From the NCBI GenBank assembly GCA_036417435.1, contig CM070899.1:151914237-151978236 (forward strand): a stretch of DNA of 64,000 nucleotides. The letters are read 5' to 3'. This DNA is from Inia geoffrensis (lineage: Eukaryota > Chordata > Mammalia > Artiodactyla > Iniidae). The translations under genes and the position numbers were made by a program. The notes beneath the pieces are model-generated. The model saw only the letters and a list, made by a program, of their open reading frames with translations. It had not been told where the DNA came from and did not search any database. Below, in pieces: positions 1 through 11,893 of the stretch (within the stretch, counting starts at the first letter, position 1; each line of letters begins with the position of its first letter).

Positions 1-304
1 GGCCTTGAGAGCCTGCTTGGAGTCACAGGAAGAGGAAGATCCAGGATTTGAACCTGGGGAACACACACACTTAAACCACTAAGCTTTCTGCCTCTAGAAG
101 AGGGTGAACAAGGGCTGAATCAGATGCCGATTCCCAAGGCACCGTGATGTGGGTGGCTCAGCTGTGATTCACCTTTTACTTTTTCTTGGACAAGGCTTGT
201 TCACCTGCACTCTCCCAGTCGTAATGTTGATGTTTCTATAGGGTGTGTGCTGCAGAACCACAGAGCTGCCCTTCCCCCCATACAGTGTGCTGTTACCAGC
301 CCAG

Positions 305-455
305 CCCTGACACTCGCTTGAATGCTACCCCCAATCCCTGGGCAAATTACTTAAGCTCTCAGGGCCTCAGTTTCCTCATCTGTAAACTGGGGTAAAAAAT
401 ACCCAGCCCATCAGGTGATACCTGTAAAGTACTCACTCAGCACAGCGTCTGGTCC
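305..455 (+). repeat. MIR
   Basis: Contains GCCTCAGTTTCCTCATCTGT, the MIR core signature. Confidence 0.8.
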
Positions 456-1049
456 GCAGTGGTAGCTACTATGATTAAATTACACCCTCCTTCCTTCTGA
501 GGCAGGCACACTCTTTCAGTGGGCTGGCTGTGGAGTCTTCTAACTCTTCTGCATTGGCCCAAACCCAGGCGTTCGTGAATGAAATCTCTGCCCTCCCTGT
601 GGCCCTTCCTTGGTGCCGTTAGGTGATTTTTTTTTTTTTTCCTAGGAGGAGAGTGGCCAGCCTCCTTGCATTGCTGCTGTGCTGAAAGCAGCCTTTGGTG
701 TGGCCTGGTCCCTGGGTGGCACATGAGGTGCCTTGTAACCATTTTGCAAGCTGCCTGCTCCTTTGAGGTCTGAGGTCAGAGGACGGTCCTCTGAGGCAGT
801 GCTTCCTGACATGTTCACATGATGACATGCAGAAAATGTGGGCAGCCGCTAGGGCAAAGGGACCAGGCTGATTGAGGCTGGTGGGGTCTTGGTGGCAGCT
901 GCCACCCCACACCCCAATGCTTGCTTGGGGACTGGAGGCTCTAGAACGCATTTCAGGCACATGAGTGGGCAGTGCTCGCTAAGGGGTGCCTGGCGGTCAG
1001 ACCACATCACTACCAAGTCCTCTCATAGAATCCTGGGCAGGGCCAGTCT

Positions 1050-1134
1050 TCTTACTTCCCTGACCAGGGACGGAACCCGTGCCCCCTGCAGTGAAAGCGC
1101 ACAGTCTTAACCACTGAACCGCCAGGGAAGTCCC
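1050..1134 (-). repeat. CHR SINE, tRNA-only form, partial
   Basis: Antisense copy with the head GGGACTTCCCTGGCGGTTCA at the 1134 end and a B-box-like GGTTCCGTCC. The 3' part is missing and there is no A tail. Confidence 0.85.
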
Positions 1135-1325
1135 GCAATAGGGCTCTTTATCATTGACATGGGTCTCAAATCTGAATCCTGTACACTCCCTTCATGGGAA
1201 AGAGACCCCTGCAGCCTCCCCAATGCTGATTGAGGTGTAAATTATTTTTGTTTTATTAGGTATACTCCTTATAGTTGTCATGCAACCATCAGGCCAAAAT
1301 GAGTCAAAGGTCAAAACTATACAGA

Positions 1326-1540
1326 GGGCTTCCCTGGTGGGTGGCGCAGTGGTTGAGAGTCCGCCTGCCGATGCAGGGGACACGGGTTCGTGCCCCGGTC
1401 CGGGAGGATCCCACATGCCGCAGAGTGGCTGGGCCCGTGAGCCATGGCTGCTGAGCCTGCATCCGGAGCCTGTGCTCCGCAACGGGAGAGGCCACAACAG
1501 TGAGAGGCCTGCGTACCGCAAAAAACAAACAAACAAACAA
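1326..1540 (+). repeat. CHR SINE, short deletion form
   Basis: Complete element from GGGCTTCCCTGG to GCGTACCGC with a CAAA-rich tail. A perfect 13-bp target duplication AAAACTATACAGA lies at 1313-1325 and 1541-1553. A 4-base GGTG duplication is present near the A box. Confidence 0.95.
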
Positions 1541-1634
1541 AAAACTATACAGAAAAATACACATAAAGCAATCTTGCTCATACCTCTGCCCCTTCTGTGC
1601 AGCCCCCTTCCACACTTGAGTAGCAATTTTTAAA

Positions 1635-1848
1635 AAATAATTAATTTATTAATTTATTTTGGCTGTGCCGGGTCTTAGTCTCAGCATGTGGGATCTTTTA
1701 GTTGTAGCATGCGGGATTTTTAATTGCTGCATGCGGGCTTCTTTGTTGTGGCATTCATGTGGGGTCTACTTACACGACCAGGGAGGAACCCAGGCCCCCT
1801 GCACTGGGAGCGTGGAGTCTTACCCACTGGACCACCAAGGAGGTCCCT
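1635..1848 (-). repeat. CHR SINE, intermediate form
   Basis: Antisense. T/A-rich tail at the left, then GGCTGTGCCGGGTC, ending in a diverged CACCAAGGAGGTCCC head. It is more diverged than the short forms. Confidence 0.8.
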
Positions 1849-2190
1849 TGAGTACCAATTTTTATTAGATCTGACTTATCCTTCCAGTATTTCTTTCTGC
1901 AAACAAACAAACAAACAAAACTCCCCAAGTTATATGTACACACACATTTATCTCTCTCTATTCTTGTACTTTCCTTTTTTTAATCAAAAGGTAGCATATT
2001 ACAATTTGTTTTTTTACTTAGCAGTACATTCTGGAGAAATTTACATAATAAAAATAAACAAGGGATTAAAAGATACACACTATTATATATAAAATAGATA
2101 ACAAACAAGGACCTAACGAATAGCACAGGGAACTATACTCAATACCTTTTAATAATGTATAATGGAAAAGAATCTATAAAAGAATATATA

Positions 2191-2338
2191 GGGACTTCCC
2201 TGGCAGTCCAGTGATTAAGACTCTGTGCTTCCAATGCAGGGGGTGTGGGTTCAATCCCTGGTCGGGGAACTAATATCCCACATGCTGTGTGGTGCAGCCA
2301 AAAAATTTTAAAATAAATTAAAAAATAAAAATAAAAAG
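2191..2338 (+). repeat. CHR SINE, tRNA-only form, nested in L1
   Basis: GGGACTTCCCTGGCAGTCCA head, B box GGTTCAATCCC and an A/T-rich tail. It interrupts the L1 3' end of 2035-2470 at a GAATATATA target. Confidence 0.92.
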
Positions 2339-2340
2339 GA

Positions 2341-2374
<34 letters not shown>

Positions 2375-2389
2375 TGTATATATATAATT
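2341..2389. repeat. (TA)n microsatellite
   Basis: Nearly pure TA repeat with two interruptions, inside the L1 3' end. Confidence 0.95.
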
Positions 2390-2934
2390 GAATCACTTTG
2401 CTATACACCTGAAACTAATACAACACTGTAAATCAACTATATTTCAATAAAAAAATTAAAAAGGGACAGAGAATGCAAAAATAAATAAACAAAACTACAA
2501 ACCCAATACAATTCAAAGTGACAATATTAGTTTAATGGGAAGGATGATGTTGTTTGGCTGAAACCAAACTGCCACTTACAGTGATATCGGACTGACCAGT
2601 AAGAGCAGATTTCCTTTTGAGTTTGACATGCCTGTGGATGCTGCCATGTGCTGGGGAATGACTTAGTTCTCCCACTACTTTTCTCTATTTGAATTACTGC
2701 AATACTTCTGTTTGCACAGTGGGCTGTTACATCATTCGGGCTGCACTTGGCTTCAATGCATCATTTATGCATTAAATCCATCTCTGTTCTTTTCTTGTTA
2801 GCCAGCAGCAGTTAAAAAGGACTGCTTGATGCCAACGCCATCATAAACACAAACGCAGACTTGGGCAGTGAAATCCTGTGTGAACAGTAGATTGTAAGGT
2901 GGTCATGCCGACAGTAATGATGATGAAAATAATC

Positions 2935-3345
2935 ATGATGGCTAACATTTACCAAGTACTTGCTATGAGCTGGCACCGTGCTCTGCTTTATATATATATA
3001 TATATGTTTATTTATTTGTTTGTTTGTTTTTGCTCCACTGGGTCCTAATTGCAGCATGTGGGCTTCTTACTTGTGGCACACGGGCTTCTTAGTTGCGGCA
3101 TGCATATGGGATCTAGTTCCCCGACCAGGGATCGAACCTGGGCCCCCTGCATTGGGAGCTCAGAGTCTTACCCACTGGACCACCAGAGAAGTCCCTGTAC
3201 TAAAGTGCTTTACATGCAGGATTTTATGTAATCTTCCAAACAACCCTATAAAGTAAGCACTACCCATTTTACAGATGAGAACATTTAGTCTTAGAGGGAT
3301 TAAATATTAACTTGCTCAAGATCACATGTATGGGAAATGGGACAG
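2935..3345 (-). repeat. MIR, split by a SINE
   Basis: Left half CTAACATTTACCAAGTACTT and right half with CATTTTACAGATGAGAAC, the conserved MIR core in antisense. Confidence 0.75.
3003..3195 (-). repeat. CHR SINE, intermediate form, nested in MIR
   Basis: Antisense, from a (GTTT)n tail to GGGACTTCTCTGG at 3195. It splits an older MIR whose halves lie at 2935-3002 and 3196-3345. Confidence 0.88.
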
Positions 3346-3395
3346 TCAGAATTTGAACCTGTGTCAGGCTGACCCCAGTGATCACTGGAAGGGCT

Positions 3396-4500
3396 GGTGT
3401 CGCTGGGGCAGGGACCTTACTATGCTCTTTGCCATCAGGTGCTGGCCATAACTGCTCACCTGGCTAGGCACTGCTGGACCGGGCCAGGCCGGATATATGG
3501 GGTCTGGGGCAGAGGGAGGAAGGGGAGTGTGTGGGTGACAGTCCCTGTGGGGGCGTGGACCCCCTGGGACCCTGTCCCTGAGTCCTGGGTGAAAGTGTGC
3601 TGAGCCTGTTATGTGACCCTGCCTCCTCTCTCTCAATATCAAAGTGAATAAACACACATACACACACACCCCAAAAATACCATTTAGACAATAATGCTCT
3701 ATGTCCATGACGGGTGACTGTAACAGTGACACTTTGTCAGCTTCTGGTGAAGCTGAGAGTTCTGAATGTTCTTCTATGGTCCCAGGGCAGCTGTGCCAGG
3801 CTGGGGTTGGGCCAGGCTCAGGGTGAAAGTGTGGACTCTGTAGCAATCACCTCCCCGTGGCCTTCCACCTCCCTCAACTCCTGCCCTGCCTCACTTTCTC
3901 TCCTAGCCCCTCTCCTGGCGATGCCTGTTTGCTCATTCCCTGCCGTGGGCCTGTCCGTGTTCCCTGTTGCAGCCTCAGCCTGTAGCTCCAAGTCCAGGAG
4001 AAACAGGGCGGTCAGGTAGGCCTGAAGCTGAGGCCTCAGCCCAGCTTAGTTTGCAAGTCACAGAGCATCTCTGAGCTTACCATGCTTCCTGGGCTACAGA
4101 AGTTGCATATTAGTTCAATGACAAAGACAATGACCCAGTTGAGTTCTATTGGGAGCTGGCTGCCATCCTTTTGAATGGCCCTCAAGGATCAGGACACACA
4201 GGGCCTACGGGACTGCTGGGGCTGACTCACGCTAAGGTTTGTATAACAAATGCCTTGGCCCTCAATGCCTGGGTACTCCCACTGCCTGCCAGAGACCCTC
4301 TCCTTGTGAGGGTCCCGGGAGGCATACACAGGCCCAAGGGAGCAGAGGAGGGCACACTCCATGCCCACCTTGGAGCCAGGCCTGAGAATGCAAACACCCT
4401 TCCCCTTCACACCCTACTAGGCCCCAGGAAGCCCAGCCCTTTCTGTTATGACTCTCACCCGACATGGTAATTTGGTTTCTCTTTTCCTAGATTAATATGG
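3396..4500. other. Unique intergenic sequence
   Basis: No repeat, exon or RNA gene recognised. Open frames here are short and uncorroborated. Confidence 0.6.
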
Positions 4501-4517
4501 TTATAGAAACTAAGTTA

Positions 4518-4885
4518 GGGCTTCCTTGGTGGCGCAGTGGTTAAGAATCTGCCTGCCAAGGCAGGGGACATGGGTTCGAGCCCTGGTCCAGGAAGATCCC
4601 ACATGCCACAGAGCAACTAAGCCCGTGCACCACAACTACTGAGCCTGTGCTCCACAGCTACTGAAGCCTGCGAGCCACAACTACTGAGCCCGCATGCCAC
4701 AACTACTAAAGTCCACGCGCCTAGAGCCCGAGCTCTGCAACAAGAGAGGCCACCACAATGAGAAGTCCTTGCACCGAGCAAAGAGTAGCCCCCCTCGCCG
4801 CAACTAGAGAAAGCCCGCTCACAGCAACGAAGACCCAATGCAGCCAAAAATAAAATAATAAATAAAATAAATAATAAATAAATAA
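4518..4885 (+). repeat. CHR SINE, long form
   Basis: Full-length, with repeated CACAACTACTGAGCC units and an AATAAA-rich tail. Perfect 11-bp duplication AAACTAAGTTA at 4507-4517 and 4886-4896. Confidence 0.95.
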
Positions 4886-5109
4886 AAACTAAGTTAGCCT
4901 GTCTCTATGGCTCCAGGTGACATGCCAAGCACTGTTAGAGCTCCAGAAATGTTGGTCCCATCATGGAGTTCCCTGTGTGGTTTTTGCTTGGCTCACCATG
5001 ATTGGATTTGGGTACTCTTTTCTTCTGGGTTTGTGCTTCTACTAGAATCCTTTCCTGTTTAAACAATTTGTCTTCTTGCATTACAAAAGCTATACATATG
5101 TAAGCACCA

Positions 5110-5700
5110 TCCATCCCATCCTGTGCCATCCTGACCTGATCTCATCTCATCAGTCCTCCCCTGGCTCACCTGGCTGCAGCACGTGGCCTCCCTGCTGTTT
5201 CTCTATCCCTCCAATTGCATTCCTACCTCAGGGCCTTTTACACTGGCGGTTCCCTGTCTGGACCTCTCTTCCTTGACACCCATGTGACCACTCATCTCTC
5301 AGGACTTTGCTCAGATGTCACCTTCACTGCTTCCAGTATGTTAAAATGCAAACAGCACTCCCCACTCCCCTTCCCTTGCCTCAAAGCACTTTTCATCATT
5401 AGACACACAAAATTCTCCTCATTTGTTTGTTTGTTGCCTTTCTTCTCCCACTAGAATGTCAGCTCTATGTGAGCAGGGATTTATATCCGTTTTGCTTATT
5501 GCTGTTCCTCAATGGCTATAACAGTGCCTGGCACATAGTAGGTGCTCCATAAATATTTGTGGCTTTTTTGTTGTTTTTATACAGCAATTTCTTATTAGTT
5601 ATCCATTTTATACATATTAGTGTATACATGTCAATCCCAATCTCCCAATTCATCACCCCACCATAAATATTTGTTGAATGATTTCATTGTAGAAAATTTG
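5110..5700 (+). repeat. L2 3' end, interrupted by L1
   Basis: L2-type text, including ACTAGAATGTCAGCTCTATG, GTGCCTGGCACATAGTAGGT and the end AAATATTTGTTGAATGA. It is split by the L1 fragment 5561-5660. Confidence 0.75.
5561..5660 (-). mobile_element. 5'-truncated L1 insertion, about 100 bp
   Basis: Antisense L1 3' end (T-rich start, then CCATTTTATACATATTAGTG). Perfect 14-bp target duplication CCATAAATATTTGT at 5547-5560 and 5661-5674. Confidence 0.9.
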
Positions 5701-5935
5701 AATCTACCTAAAAACACAAAGAAGAAGTAAAAGATGCCTAGAATTTCCAAACCTTCCAACTGAGTTCCCTGTCTCTGGAGGCACTTAAGTGGAAACTGAG
5801 CATCCATTTGGTGACGGGTTGTGGAAAGGCTGCATATAATGGGTGGAAGTGGGATTCCTTCTCTCAGGGAAATTCTGGGGTCCTGTAGAAGGCTCCCCAC
5901 TGTATTATCCCCTAACTGGGATCGCCTCTTGGTGG

Positions 5936-6560
5936 GTGTAGAGCCAAAAGACCCAACCAAGTCAAAGAGGGAAGGATTTATTACTTGCAGCAAGTGGGAT
6001 CTTTCCCAAAGCAATATCTCTTCAAATAGCAAAACTGGGAAACTTCTAAGCTAAGGGGACATGCATATTCATGAAGGGGCCTGAGCAGAGGAGAATTTAG
6101 CATAGAATTGGGGCAAAGGTGGACGGAGTCCAAGCTTTAGTTGACTGAAGTCACGAGGGTCAGAAAAAGTCATCATCGTTTCTTAGGTTCTGACCAATCT
6201 GGGGGTCTCAGCATGTAGTTACCATCCTCCACCTGGGTGGGGGCCTTAGTTCCAGCAGAACTCAATGGTGTGTATCAGGTTGTGATGTATATCCCTTAAG
6301 GAGGGACTAGGACTCTGCTGTATCGCTGAACTATTGTTTCTTGACTGCTTTTCCTTTGTTCCTGCATTCCCTCACTTCCCTTAAGATCATTACTTACTGA
6401 GACCTGTTCAAGGGCAAGCACTGTGGCCAGGCTTAGATCACTAAACGGCTTAGGCCAAAAATGGCTTCTCTTATGTCAAGGATGTCATGCCTGGTTCTTT
6501 TTCTCCAGGGAACCCATACCCTATCTGCTTACAACTGCCCAAGTCATTCTCCGCGATTTA
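5936..6560 (-). mobile_element. Possible solo LTR of an endogenous retrovirus
   Basis: Antisense LTR-like sequence starting TGTAGAGCC, with an AATAAA signal (TTTATT on plus, about 5976) near the left end and no coding interior. The family is not identified and boundaries are approximate. Confidence 0.4.
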
Positions 6561-8035
6561 GAGCCACTGACCAGCATAGGGCTCTTCCCTTGGCCCTCAG
6601 CACTGGGTGGGGAGCCCTACAACCCAGGAGGCTTGGGAAACAGCGTGGAGTGGAATCATCTAACAGAGCCAAACAAGACTGCCCCAGGAAGAAATACAGC
6701 AGAGACCTGCTCAGAGTTGGGCAAACAGTGACGAAGGTGGGGTGAAGCCACACACTGGCTGGGATGATTCAATGAATGTCAAACCATCCCCGCATCCTCA
6801 GATGTGTCCCCGTCTACCTGTCACAATGTCTGGAATTCCACCGCTAGATTTAAGTTTCTGCTTTTAGCATGCACTCCTGGAAGGGTCAGGTGTTCTGCCA
6901 TCTCAGCCACATAAATCAGGTCTGAATTTGCATGTCAACCAAGAATGGGTCACGAGGGGGTGTAAGTTTTGGTAATGGGGCATTTAGAAGCAGGGGCACT
7001 GCCAGGAAAGTAGGCAGCCTACGAACACTGTTCTCTGTGACAGGAGTCCTCGGAATCGGAGACCTCAAAGTAGCGGTGACCTCACAGATAAACCCCAGTG
7101 CAGGCACTGGAGGTGGTTATCTGGGACAGGAAGTGGCTAAGGGAAGCATGAACCAATGCAAAATCCCCTCTCAACAGTTGCATAATTTCTCCAAGGACTC
7201 GGTCTTCCCAGAAATGAGGTTATTGGGGCAACTCACCTGTGGGGAACATTTCCCCAAATGAACTCCTTGAAGGTTCACTTGGACAGACACTTGGGGGATG
7301 ATATTATGGCAAACACACATCACACATGCCGCCACTTCTTTGTCCTAGCCCATGGCAGACATTGCTAATCCATCACCACACAGCTGTGGACTCCTCTCCA
7401 CAGTGTTCCAGACAGTCACTACTAATCTATCAGAATTCACTCATGAGGTGAGACGTAAATGGCTATTGCTGGTGGAAGAGCCATTCCTGAGTGCGGGGCA
7501 AAATAAATGTGTCTACACCATCCCTGCCCCTCGGGAATCACAGGGTTAGGATTCCTCAGATGAGGAGGCCAAGGCTCAGGAAGGGAGTGAGACCCGGCCA
7601 AGGTCACGCGGGGCATTCTTGGGGGAAGGAGGGTCTGGAGCTCTGGTCTTCCTACTCCTGACCCAGAAGACTTGGCCTGTGACTGGACAGTTCTTCCGGG
7701 AGACAGAGCACACAAGTGTGTGTCCCTGTGCCCACACGCCCAGAAGGAGAAGGCTTTGTAGCACCTCACGTCAACAAGCACAGGGGGTGAAGTCCCAGGG
7801 TGGTTGGGTTGACCTTACAAAATTTGGACTTTCTGGGTTCCATGAGTCAGTGGGGCAGCAGTGGGCAGATGTTGGGGAGGCCTGGTGCCTGGAACATGGC
7901 TGTGGGCCCGACATGTTTGTTTGAGCCTTAGTCTCTGGCCTGTGTCCAAGGCAAAGTCCCCAGTCCTCTCAGACAGAAGCAGCCAGGCTCAGTCCAAGGG
8001 ACAAGACTTGCTCTAGGCCGGTCCCCACTCTGGGC
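6561..8035. other. Intergenic, mostly unique
   Basis: No gene recognised. An antisense MIR-like piece lies about 7545-7640 (CCCGGCCAAGGTCACGCGGG). Confidence 0.55.
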
Positions 8036-8039
8036 AGGT

Positions 8040-8230
8040 TATCTCTGCTCTCTTGGCCTCAGATGCCTGATGCATCCATAAGGAATCTGACCTGTGGCTT
8101 AACTTGGTTGAGCCTCAGTTTCTTCATCCATTAAATGGGGATATAATACCTCCCCTGCTGAGATGTCACATGCATGGGATGAACTAATTCTATAAAATGT
8201 TTGGCATGAGGCCCTGCACACAACAGGTCC
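8040..8230 (+). repeat. MIR
   Basis: Contains CCTCAGTTTCTTCATCCATT followed by a GGGGATATAATACC core. Confidence 0.75.
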
Positions 8231-8825
8231 TCAGGGAGGGCAGCTAGAATTACCCGAAGACTTTTCCAGCTCTAAGAGCCCAGCCTGTGACCCACCCATA
8301 CCTTCCTGCAGGAAACTGTCCATCTCACACTGGCTCTGTAGTCACCAGAACTCAAATACCTTGGCCAACCTTGGAGGGTGAGAAAATTGGTTTCTCCTGA
8401 ATTTGGGGAAGCGCAAGAAGGATGAGGAACAGCCCAGAAGTTCCCGAACAGTAGCCCCCAGAGCCCATGTCCTGTGGCCTCCTTTGTGTGTTAGTGGGGG
8501 GAGCTATAGACAGAGGTCCCTTCCACTCATGGAGGGAATTCCCTGTGTGGCCGGGGACTTGGTGGGTAAATCAGCAAATCTGCATGGAAACAGGTTCTGG
8601 AAAGGAGTGCCCACCTTTGGCTTCCTAAGGGCCATTCCTGGGGACCACCGCTCTCTGTGCTCACCACATCACACGGGTGATGCTGGGGAAGGGGACAATG
8701 GTGGAACTGGGTGGGAGGAGGAAGAGCTGGCATTGACTGATCTATAGTGTTTTAAAACAAAAATCATATAGTTTTAAAATTTTAAGTGGAGCTGGTTATA
8801 AGATAGTATGTAAAATGAAGCTTGT

Positions 8826-8841
8826 ATACACACACACACAG

Positions 8842-8868
<27 letters not shown>
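8826..8868. repeat. (CA)n microsatellite
   Basis: About 21 CA units with one GA interruption. Confidence 0.97.
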
Positions 8869-8872
<4 letters not shown>

Positions 8873-9123
8873 AAAACGGAAGGAAATATGCCAACAGGCT
8901 GAGAATGGTTGTCCTAGGTGACCGGCTGGAGGCTGGATTTTTACTTCTTTGTGCCTTTCAAACTTTCGACAGTGAGCACGATTTGGATTTGCTTTTATCA
9001 TCAGAATAGCTACAACAAAACCCACTATCTTTAAACAAAGGTACACAAAGCCTAGGGTTTGGGCTCCAGCTGTGAGCAGAGGGCCGACTTCCTGACCTGC
9101 TCCCCAGGGTGGTGACCCTCAAG

Positions 9124-9209
9124 CTGGGGGGTGGGGGTGGGTCAACCCCTGGGAATGGTGAGGTCTGGTTCTCTGTCCCTCAGGCCTGGGGGGGGGGAGG
9201 GGGGAGGGG
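9124..9209 (+). other. G-rich, potential G-quadruplex tract
   Basis: Runs of G are separated by single A or T: about ten G, six G and four G at 9188-9209, and a GGGGGGTGGGGGTGGG run at 9124-9140. Folding is an inference. Confidence 0.6.
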
Positions 9210-9740
9210 ACACACACCGCCTCCCCAGACCTCTCCATCCCCCAGTCCTGAAGGCAGCACGTGTCCTGCCAGACATGTTGCTGGCCCGCTGGCGGGGCTG
9301 GGCTGTGGCTTTGGCCACAAGGGGCTGCTGACTCCCTGCCTGCTGGGAACTGGGCCAGCGGACGGACGTGGTGACTGGCAGCAGTGACGTTTCCCCCACT
9401 TCCTTTCACCTGTCCTGCTGCGTCTGCTGCTCAGTCAGGATCCCTTTGGGGACAGGCGGTGGGATGTGGCATGACACAGCAGGATGTGGCCGGACGCTCT
9501 GGGCGGCCCTCCCGAGGGCAAGGCAGGCTTCAAAGAGAAGGAAGATGCTGCACGGAAAACCAGCGCACAAGAAGAGAAGCTCTGTGTCCCCACTTGCGTG
9601 CACCTCCTGGTCCTGTGGTTGGTTTTTTGCAGAGTCTCTTCTTGGCCATGAGGTCTGGCAGGGTCCCAGGGGCTCTGGTCTCAGAGGGCCTCATCTGCAG
9701 TCTCTGGGCCCTCAGGGGACCCCAACATTTGCTTGTGCCT

Positions 9741-10057
9741 TCTTTTTTTAAAAAAAATTATTTTTGGCTGTGTTGGGTCTTCTTTACTGCACGCGGGCTT
9801 TCTCTAGTTGCAGAGGGCTTTGTTGCGGTGCACAGATTCTCATTGTGGTGGCTTTTCTTGTCGCCGAGCACGGGCTCTAGGTGCATGGGCTGCAGTAGCT
9901 GCATGTGGCTCGCGGGCTCTAGAGCACAGGCTTGGTAGTTGTGGCGCATGGGCTTAGTTGCTCCACAGCATGTGGGATCTTCCCGGACCAGGACTCGAAC
10001 CCGTGTTCCCTGCGTTGGCAGGAGGATTCTTAACCACTGCGCCACCAGGGAAGTCCC
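9741..10057 (-). repeat. CHR SINE, long form
   Basis: Antisense full-length copy. Perfect 12-bp duplication TTGCTTGTGCCT at 9729-9740 and 10058-10069. Confidence 0.95.
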
Positions 10058-10444
10058 TTGCTTGTGCCTTGACCTGAGCACTTACCCATGCGCCTCGCAG
10101 CAGCCTCTGTCTGTGCCGTGGGCTGGCCGACCTGCCCGCATTCCCCACCCTTCCTTCTTCATTGCCCCCGCGATAGAGACCAGAAGAGCCTCAGAGTTTT
10201 TCAAAGGGGGACGCTTTTGGCATTGGTGGGAACAATGCTTCATGTAAAACTCTTCCCTACCTTGCAGATGTCCAATCACTGTGGCAACCTGAAATGTCCC
10301 CACACACTTCCATAGGTCCCGTTGGGGGTGAGAACCACTGAGCTGATGCTCCAGCCCTCACCCTCACTCAGGTGGGTGGTTCACATGCCTCCACTCCGGA
10401 CAATGAGTTCAAGGGCAGGTCTTCAGGGTGAAGAATTTGTTTGT

Positions 10445-10680
10445 TTTTTTAATTGAGGTATAGTTGATTTACAATATTGTGTTAGTTTCAGGTGTACAGC
10501 AAAGTGATTCAATTATATATATATATATATATTTTTTTTCAGATTCTTTTCCACTGTAGGTTATTACAAGATACTGAATACAGTTCCCTGTGTTATACAG
10601 TAAAACCTGTTGTTTACCTATTTTATATATAGTGCTATGTATATGTTAATCCCTTACTCCTAATTTATCCCTCCTCTCCC
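10445..10680 (-). mobile_element. L1 3' end
   Basis: Antisense terminal L1 text: GAGGTATAGTTGATTTACAA, then AGTTTCAGGTGTACAGCAAA. Contains a (TA)n stretch at 10515-10531. Confidence 0.85.
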
Positions 10681-10854
10681 CTGAGCTTTTCTAAGAGAAG
10701 GGACAAAAATCCTCTGTCTGAGCTCCCCAACCAACACCAGCAACCATATACATCTGGGCTTTTCCAGATGAGAGGAACAGAGTCGCCATTTTGCCAAAGC
10801 CACTGAACACTGAGGTCCTCAGTTACCTACAGCCAAACGCATTGCTAACTGCTA

Positions 10855-10985
10855 CAAGTGGAGAAACAGAGGCACAGAGAGGTCAAGTCACTCACCCAGG
10901 TTCTCTTTCCTGGTGAGCAGTGGAGGCGGGATTCATACCAAGGCATTCTGGGTCCAGTGGCCCCACCCTAACTACTGAGCTAGGC
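10855..10985 (-). repeat. MIR
   Basis: Contains GAGGCACAGAGAGGTCAAGT, an antisense MIR signature. Confidence 0.7.
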
Positions 10986-11563
10986 TGACTCTGAGCCCTG
11001 CAGAAAGCTTAGCCTAATTCCACGTGTAGGTGCCTGAGTGCATCTTTCTTCCCCTGAGGAGAGGGTTCATTCCTGTCATCAGATTCTCAAAGGGTCCATT
11101 AATATGAATAAGAAACCTCCTTCTTTTGTTTATTTTTGTGCCACTCATTTTCCAGGTAATAAAGGTAAACTCCAAGAAGGGAAATGACTTGCCACGTTGG
11201 GGACCAAGCTGAGATGGTAAGTGGGCCTCACCTGCAATTCTGTGCCTTTTCTATTGCCCCCCACCCCATCCCTTCCTCCCAGCCCTTATGGCCCTACCTC
11301 ACAAAGGCCTGGACTGGGTGCAGTAGCCTCCTCATTGGTCTCCTTGCCTCTTGTTCTCCACTTTGCACATGGCCTGAGAGGCTCCTATTCAAGGCCTGCT
11401 GTGAATCTGCCCCAACTCAGCTCTAAATACTAGTGTTTTCCTATGTCTACTGTCTAAAAATGGCCACAGAAATATTTCCGGTCCCACATGGTCTTCTAAA
11501 AGCTTGCTGCTCCCTCTCCATTTCTCCTCTCCTTGAGATTGAGCAGGATTTAGTAGCTGCTTT

Positions 11564-11880
11564 TTTTTTTTTTTAAGTAAATTTATTTATTTATTTTTGG
11601 CTGTGTTGGGTCTTTGTTGCTGCGCGTGGGCTTTCTCTAGTTGCGGTGAGTGGGGGCTACTCTTCGTTGCGGTGCGCTGACTTCTCACTGCGGTGGCTTT
11701 TGTTGCGGAGCACAGCCTCTAGGCACGCGGGCTTCAGTAGTTGCAGCACGTGGGCTCAGTAGTTGTGGTGCACAGGCTTAGTTGCTCCGCAGCATGTGGG
11801 ATCTTCCCAGACCAGGGCTCGAACCCATGTCCCCTGCATTGGCAGGTGGATTCTTAACCACTGCACCACCAGGGAAGTCC
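11564..11880 (-). repeat. CHR SINE, long form
   Basis: Antisense full-length. Perfect 13-bp duplication TAGTAGCTGCTTT at 11551-11563 and 11881-11893. Confidence 0.95.
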
Positions 11881-11893
11881 TAGTAGCTGCTTT

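Larger units (their letters stand above)
2035..2470 (+). mobile_element. L1 3' end interrupted by a SINE
   Basis: Typical artiodactyl/cetacean L1 terminal text: CACAGGGAACTATACTCAAT on the left, then ACACCTGAAACTAATACAAC and a poly(A)-like end on the right. A (TA)n stretch and the SINE 2191-2338 lie inside. Confidence 0.85.

Noticed and set aside
4600..4850. Regularly spaced CACAACTACTGAGCC units as a CRISPR-like array
   Set aside because: They are the internal units of long-form CHR SINEs in a mammalian genome.
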